DNA of 28,474 nt, taken from positions 1 through 28,474 of the forward strand of contig PSRL01000074.1 in assembly GCA_003176035.1 (NCBI GenBank), given 5' to 3'. This DNA comes from Verrucomicrobiota bacterium. Lineage in GTDB: Bacteria; Verrucomicrobiota; Verrucomicrobiia; Chthoniobacterales; Xiphinematobacteraceae. Positions 25,732-28,474 of this stretch are shown piece by piece (position 1 is the first letter of the stretch; each line of letters starts with the position of its first letter). The notes under the pieces were generated by a model. It saw nothing but the letters and a program-made list of their open reading frames with translations. It did not search any database and was not told the DNA's origin. A program made the translations under genes and the position numbers.

Positions 25732-25877
25732 AGGTAACTGACATTACTCGCTTTTAGGAACCCTGGGAGCAAAAAATCGCCCTTCGACCAGACCTGGATT
25801 TGGAATTGGTTCTAACATCACACAGATCAGCAAGAGAAAGGATTTGCTCACGGAGATCAAGTGCGTAGGCTGCTCTC
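25732..25877. other. Divergent intergenic region between gltX and yqeY
   Basis: These 146 bp separate the divergent gltX (-) and yqeY (+) starts and should hold the promoters for both transcripts. I found no box pair with good spacing on either strand, no strong ribosome-binding site for yqeY and no clear operator palindrome. Confidence 0.4.
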
Positions 25878-26330
25878 ATGAATTTGAGTTCCCGGATCGA
25901 TGAAGACTTAAAGGATGCGATGCGAGCAAAGGATAGCCTAAAACTGAGTGTATTGCGCATGTTAAAATCCGCTCTGAAATACGCGGCGATTGAAAAATTA
26001 GGCGCGGAAGGAGTGCTGGACGACAGTGCAGCTACCCAGGTGATTCGCAAACAAATTAAGCAACGACAGGATTCGGCGGAGGGTTTTGAAAAAGGCAATC
26101 GCCTCGAATTGGCGGACAAGGAACGTGAGGAGATTAAAATTTTATCCACCTACCTTCCTCAGGGGCTGACGACTGATGAAATTGAGCAGTTAGTTCGAGA
26201 AGCTATTGCGGAAGCGGGGGCCACTTCAAATGCCCAAATGGGAGCGGTCATGAAGCTCGTACAGACCAAGGCGGAAGGCCGCGCGGATGGAAAAGCCCTC
26301 AGCGCGGAAGTGCGGAAGCAGCTCTCTTAA
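25878..26330 (+). CDS. yqeY: GatB/YqeY domain protein
   Basis: A 150-residue stand-alone YqeY protein of normal length. The helical N-terminal half (SVLRMLKSALKYAAI, QVIRKQIKQRQDS) and the C-terminal YLPQGLTTDEIEQLV, NAQMGAVMKLV and GRADGKALSAEV segments are family hallmarks. The domain is related to the tRNA-binding tail of the GatB amidotransferase subunit; the role of the free protein is not well established. It lies divergent from gltX and 2 nt upstream of ispD, so it likely shares a transcript with ispD and the peptidase. Confidence 0.93.
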   Translation: MNLSSRIDEDLKDAMRAKDSLKLSVLRMLKSALKYAAIEKLGAEGVLDDSAATQVIRKQIKQRQDSAEGFEKGNRLELADKEREEIKILSTYLPQGLTTDEIEQLVREAIAEAGATSNAQMGAVMKLVQTKAEGRADGKALSAEVRKQLS

Positions 26331-26332
26331 CG

Positions 26333-27034
26333 GTGGAATCGTTTCCGTACGTTACGGCAATTATTGTTGCCGGAGGATCAAGCCGGCGCATGGGCTTTGA
26401 TAAGCTTACAGCTGTATTGGCCGGGCAACCTTTACTGTCCCATACCCTCCGTGCTTTCGAAGAAAGTCCCTCCATAAAGGAGATCTTCATAGTCTGCGAT
26501 CCTCGCCGCAAAGCGCAATTTTCCCATATCGCCCAAGAATATGAAATCAAAAAACTCTCCGCTCTGGTTCCTGCCGGAAAAGAACGGCGGGACTCCGTTT
26601 GGAACGGTATTTTAGCGACGGCAGAAAAATCAGAATATTTGGCCGTGCACGACGGTGCGCGTCCTTTAATTACAGTTCGGTTGATTGAGAGTTGTATCCA
26701 AACAGCTATCCGCAGTGGTGCGGCTTGTGTGGCAGAGCCGGTAGTGGATACTCTTCATCGGGCTAATGAAAATAAAATGCTTATCGGGACTCTCCCGCGA
26801 GAGGGGCTTTGGCGAATGCAAACTCCACAGGTATTCCGTCGAAAAGAGCTGTACGAAGCTTATTCCCATTTGATCAGAGAGAACACTCCCGCAACGGATG
26901 AAGCGACCGCTTTTTTAAATATGGGCAAGCGGGTATTTGTCGAAGAGGCCAATGATTGGAATTTTAAAATCACCGTTCCAAAGGAACTCACTTTAGCCGA
27001 AATGATCCTGGCAGAAAGAAAAAATCAGGGATGA
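26333..27034 (+). CDS. ispD: 2-C-methyl-D-erythritol 4-phosphate cytidylyltransferase
   Basis: A 233-residue enzyme of normal length, starting with GTG two bases after the yqeY stop. The first internal ATG lies inside the nucleotide-binding motif and would destroy it. GGSSRRMGFDKL (14-25) binds CTP. VHDGARPL, LWRMQTPQ and ATDEAT are the other signature segments. It makes CDP-methylerythritol in the non-mevalonate isoprenoid pathway, which also feeds undecaprenyl carrier lipid. The stop overlaps the next start (ATGA). Confidence 0.95.
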   Translation: MESFPYVTAIIVAGGSSRRMGFDKLTAVLAGQPLLSHTLRAFEESPSIKEIFIVCDPRRKAQFSHIAQEYEIKKLSALVPAGKERRDSVWNGILATAEKSEYLAVHDGARPLITVRLIESCIQTAIRSGAACVAEPVVDTLHRANENKMLIGTLPREGLWRMQTPQVFRRKELYEAYSHLIRENTPATDEATAFLNMGKRVFVEEANDWNFKITVPKELTLAEMILAERKNQG

Positions 27035-28284
27035 AAACTCGCCTTTCGACCCTCTCCAACGGACTGCGCGTAGCCAGTTGTGAAATGCCACATGCAGAAA
27101 GCGTTGCCCTTGGACTTTGGGTAAATGTCGGGGGACGCCATGAGCCCGAAAAACTCAATGGAATTTCTCACTTCATTGAGCACCTCCTTTTCAAAGGCAC
27201 CAAAAAACGCAGCGCCCGCCGGATTATGACCGATATCGAAGGTATCGGCGGAGAGATTAATGCATATACCTCTGAAGAGCATACGTGTTACTATGCGATT
27301 GCGCCCGCTCAGCATTTCCGAACCGTCGCCTCTGTTCTTTGCGATCTCTATACCGATCCAAAGTTTGCGGCGGCGGATATTGAACTCGAACGTGCGGTGA
27401 TTGCCGAAGAGATACAGATGGTATGTGACGAGCCTGCTCAACTGGTTCAGGAGCTTTTAAATCTTCGCTTTTGGAAGAATCACTCCCTGGGGCGTCCTCT
27501 CACCGGCACTTTGAAAAGTATTGCTCAATTTTCCCGAGAGGATTTTTTACAATATCGTACCCTGCATTATCATGCCGCAAATACGTTGTTTACAGCTGCG
27601 GGCAGGGTGCGACACGAAGAATTGCTGGAAATGGCCGAACATTGGTTAGCACATCTTCCCAAAGGAAAAAATTTATTGCAGCGAAAACCTCGAATCCTTA
27701 CCGGGGAAATCGTCGTCGAGAAAAGGGATCTGCTTCAGACTCACATCGCCTTAGCTCTGCCAAGTGAAAATCTGCATAGCTCTCGTCGATATGCTTTAGC
27801 TGTTCTTAACACGATTCTCGGAGGAAATGGTAGTTCCCGGCTTTTCCAGGAATTGAGGGAGCGGCGTGGTATCTGTTATGCTGTGAATAGCCACCTGCTA
27901 TTGCTTTCCGATTGTGGGATGTTAAATATTTCTTTGGGGTTGGATTTAAAAAACATACACCGCAGTTTAGAGATCATCCGAAAACAGTTTCAGGATTTAA
28001 AAGAACGGCCGGTTGGAGCATCGGAATTCCGTCGGGCTCAGGAATACCTCATTGGCACCAGTCTGATGAGTCTGGAGCGCACTTCTTCGAGAAATTCTGC
28101 GCTAGGAAGTAGTATTCTCTCCTATGGGAGAATTATAGATCCCTCCGAAGTGCATGCAAAGGTGCGAGCCGTCACTCCTCATGACGTTCTGGAGCTTGCA
28201 AATCAGCTCCTTTGTATCGAAAAAGTTACCCTCGCTGCTGTGGGCCCGCTCTCTGAGAGCTTCCACTTTAATGAATTGGCGTGA
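27031..28284 (+). CDS. M16-family zinc metallopeptidase (processing-peptidase-like)
   Basis: A 417-residue inverzincin. HFIEH at 47-51 supplies two zinc-binding histidines and the catalytic glutamate, and AEEIQM (E126/E127) supplies the third ligand at the expected distance. GGEINAYTSEEHTCYY and the C-terminal ERRGICYAVNSHL segment with its substrate-gripping Arg/Tyr are also conserved. It resembles bacterial YmxG/PqqL-like and mitochondrial processing peptidase beta subunits. The substrate is unknown. There is no clear signal peptide, so it is probably cytoplasmic. It is coupled to ispD by an ATGA overlap. Confidence 0.93.
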   Translation: MKTRLSTLSNGLRVASCEMPHAESVALGLWVNVGGRHEPEKLNGISHFIEHLLFKGTKKRSARRIMTDIEGIGGEINAYTSEEHTCYYAIAPAQHFRTVASVLCDLYTDPKFAAADIELERAVIAEEIQMVCDEPAQLVQELLNLRFWKNHSLGRPLTGTLKSIAQFSREDFLQYRTLHYHAANTLFTAAGRVRHEELLEMAEHWLAHLPKGKNLLQRKPRILTGEIVVEKRDLLQTHIALALPSENLHSSRRYALAVLNTILGGNGSSRLFQELRERRGICYAVNSHLLLLSDCGMLNISLGLDLKNIHRSLEIIRKQFQDLKERPVGASEFRRAQEYLIGTSLMSLERTSSRNSALGSSILSYGRIIDPSEVHAKVRAVTPHDVLELANQLLCIEKVTLAAVGPLSESFHFNELA

Positions 28285-28315
28285 AAAGTACTAACCTTCT
28301 CTAGGTAGCAGATCG

Positions 28316-28336
28316 GCATCTTAAGCAGATGCTTTT
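28316..28336 (+). terminator. Short terminator-like hairpin after the M16 peptidase gene
   Basis: GCATCT (28316-28321) pairs with AGATGC (28327-28332) across a 5-nt loop, followed directly by TTTT. One further G-T pair is possible. It lies 31 nt after the peptidase stop, a suitable place to end the yqeY-ispD-peptidase transcript. The T-run is short. Confidence 0.5.
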
Positions 28337-28360
28337 CCCGCGGCAATAGGTGAATGTTAT

Positions 28361-28378
28361 TTAACGTTTTTAACGTTT
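28361..28378. repeat. Tandem 9-bp repeat containing AACGTT palindromes
   Basis: Two adjacent copies of TTAACGTTT (28361-28369 and 28370-28378), each with the self-complementary AACGTT core. They sit in an AT-rich spacer about 90 nt upstream of a likely start codon. A dimer-binding operator is possible, but two copies of a short AT-rich word are weak evidence. Confidence 0.35.
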
Positions 28379-28463
28379 ATATATCACCAATACCGTTTTT
28401 ATGCTAACTATAGTTAATTCAGTATAAAATGATTACAGAATAGGATTTTTGAAGAGAGAGGGA

Positions 28464-28474
28464 ATGGAGCAACG
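28464..28474 (+). CDS. Probable start of the next gene, cut by the window edge
   Basis: ATG at 28464 follows a purine run GAGAGAGG within 10 nt, one of the better ribosome-binding sites in the window. It comes after an AT-rich stretch with TATAAA at 28423-28428. Only three codons and part of a fourth are visible, so the product cannot be named. Confidence 0.4.

Noticed and set aside
1..28474. tRNA or rRNA genes, CRISPR arrays, insertion sequences, integrase or attachment sites
   Set aside because: No cloverleaf-like segment, regular repeat-spacer array, transposase-like protein or long flanking repeat was seen, although short repeats could escape reading by eye.

Overview
The window is a one-directional surface-polysaccharide gene cluster (about 1-22304, all on the + strand), followed by a block of housekeeping genes (22540-28284). 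Base composition is moderate. The M16 peptidase, the zinc-less GltX, AroE and the lipid- or glycan-building genes point to a Gram-negative-type bacterium. The housekeeping proteins remind me of Verrucomicrobiota/PVC relatives, but that is an impression from recall and should be held loosely. I saw no rRNA, tRNA, transposase, integrase or CRISPR array.

Region 1 (1-7768) encodes nucleotide-sugar enzymes in a tightly packed series. It holds two extended SDR epimerase/dehydratases, a bifunctional nucleotidyltransferase-sugar kinase with HldE domains in swapped order, and a Gfo/Idh/MocA oxidoreductase. These are followed by a UDP-glucose-dehydrogenase-like protein that has lost the catalytic cysteine, and a tandem pair of SDR paralogues in which the active-site lysine is replaced by histidine.

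Region 2 (7772-11539) has a candidate promoter, then alpha and beta subunits of a thiamine-diphosphate E1 enzyme with no E2 or E3 partner in view, then two SAM methyltransferases. Together with region 1 this looks like a pathway to an unusual activated sugar, possibly branched, chain-extended or acyl-modified. The product cannot be read from the sequence.

Region 3 (11539-22304) is assembly. It contains a DPM1-like family 2 glycosyltransferase and two small membrane proteins, each ending in a winged-helix-like segment. Next come a polytopic membrane protein, a zinc-ribbon methyltransferase, a 1062-residue GT-C-like membrane protein, a GT2 fused to a left-handed beta-helix domain, and a GT4 glycosyltransferase. 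A hairpin followed by a T-rich tract just after the GT4 gene marks the probable end of the cluster.

Region 4 (22540-28284) holds a CbpA/DnaJ-type co-chaperone convergent with an aroE-gltX pair on the - strand. Diverging from gltX is a + strand series yqeY-ispD-M16 peptidase, whose last two genes share an ATGA junction. A short terminator-like hairpin and an AT-rich spacer with a tandem 9-bp repeat precede the first codons of another gene at the right edge.
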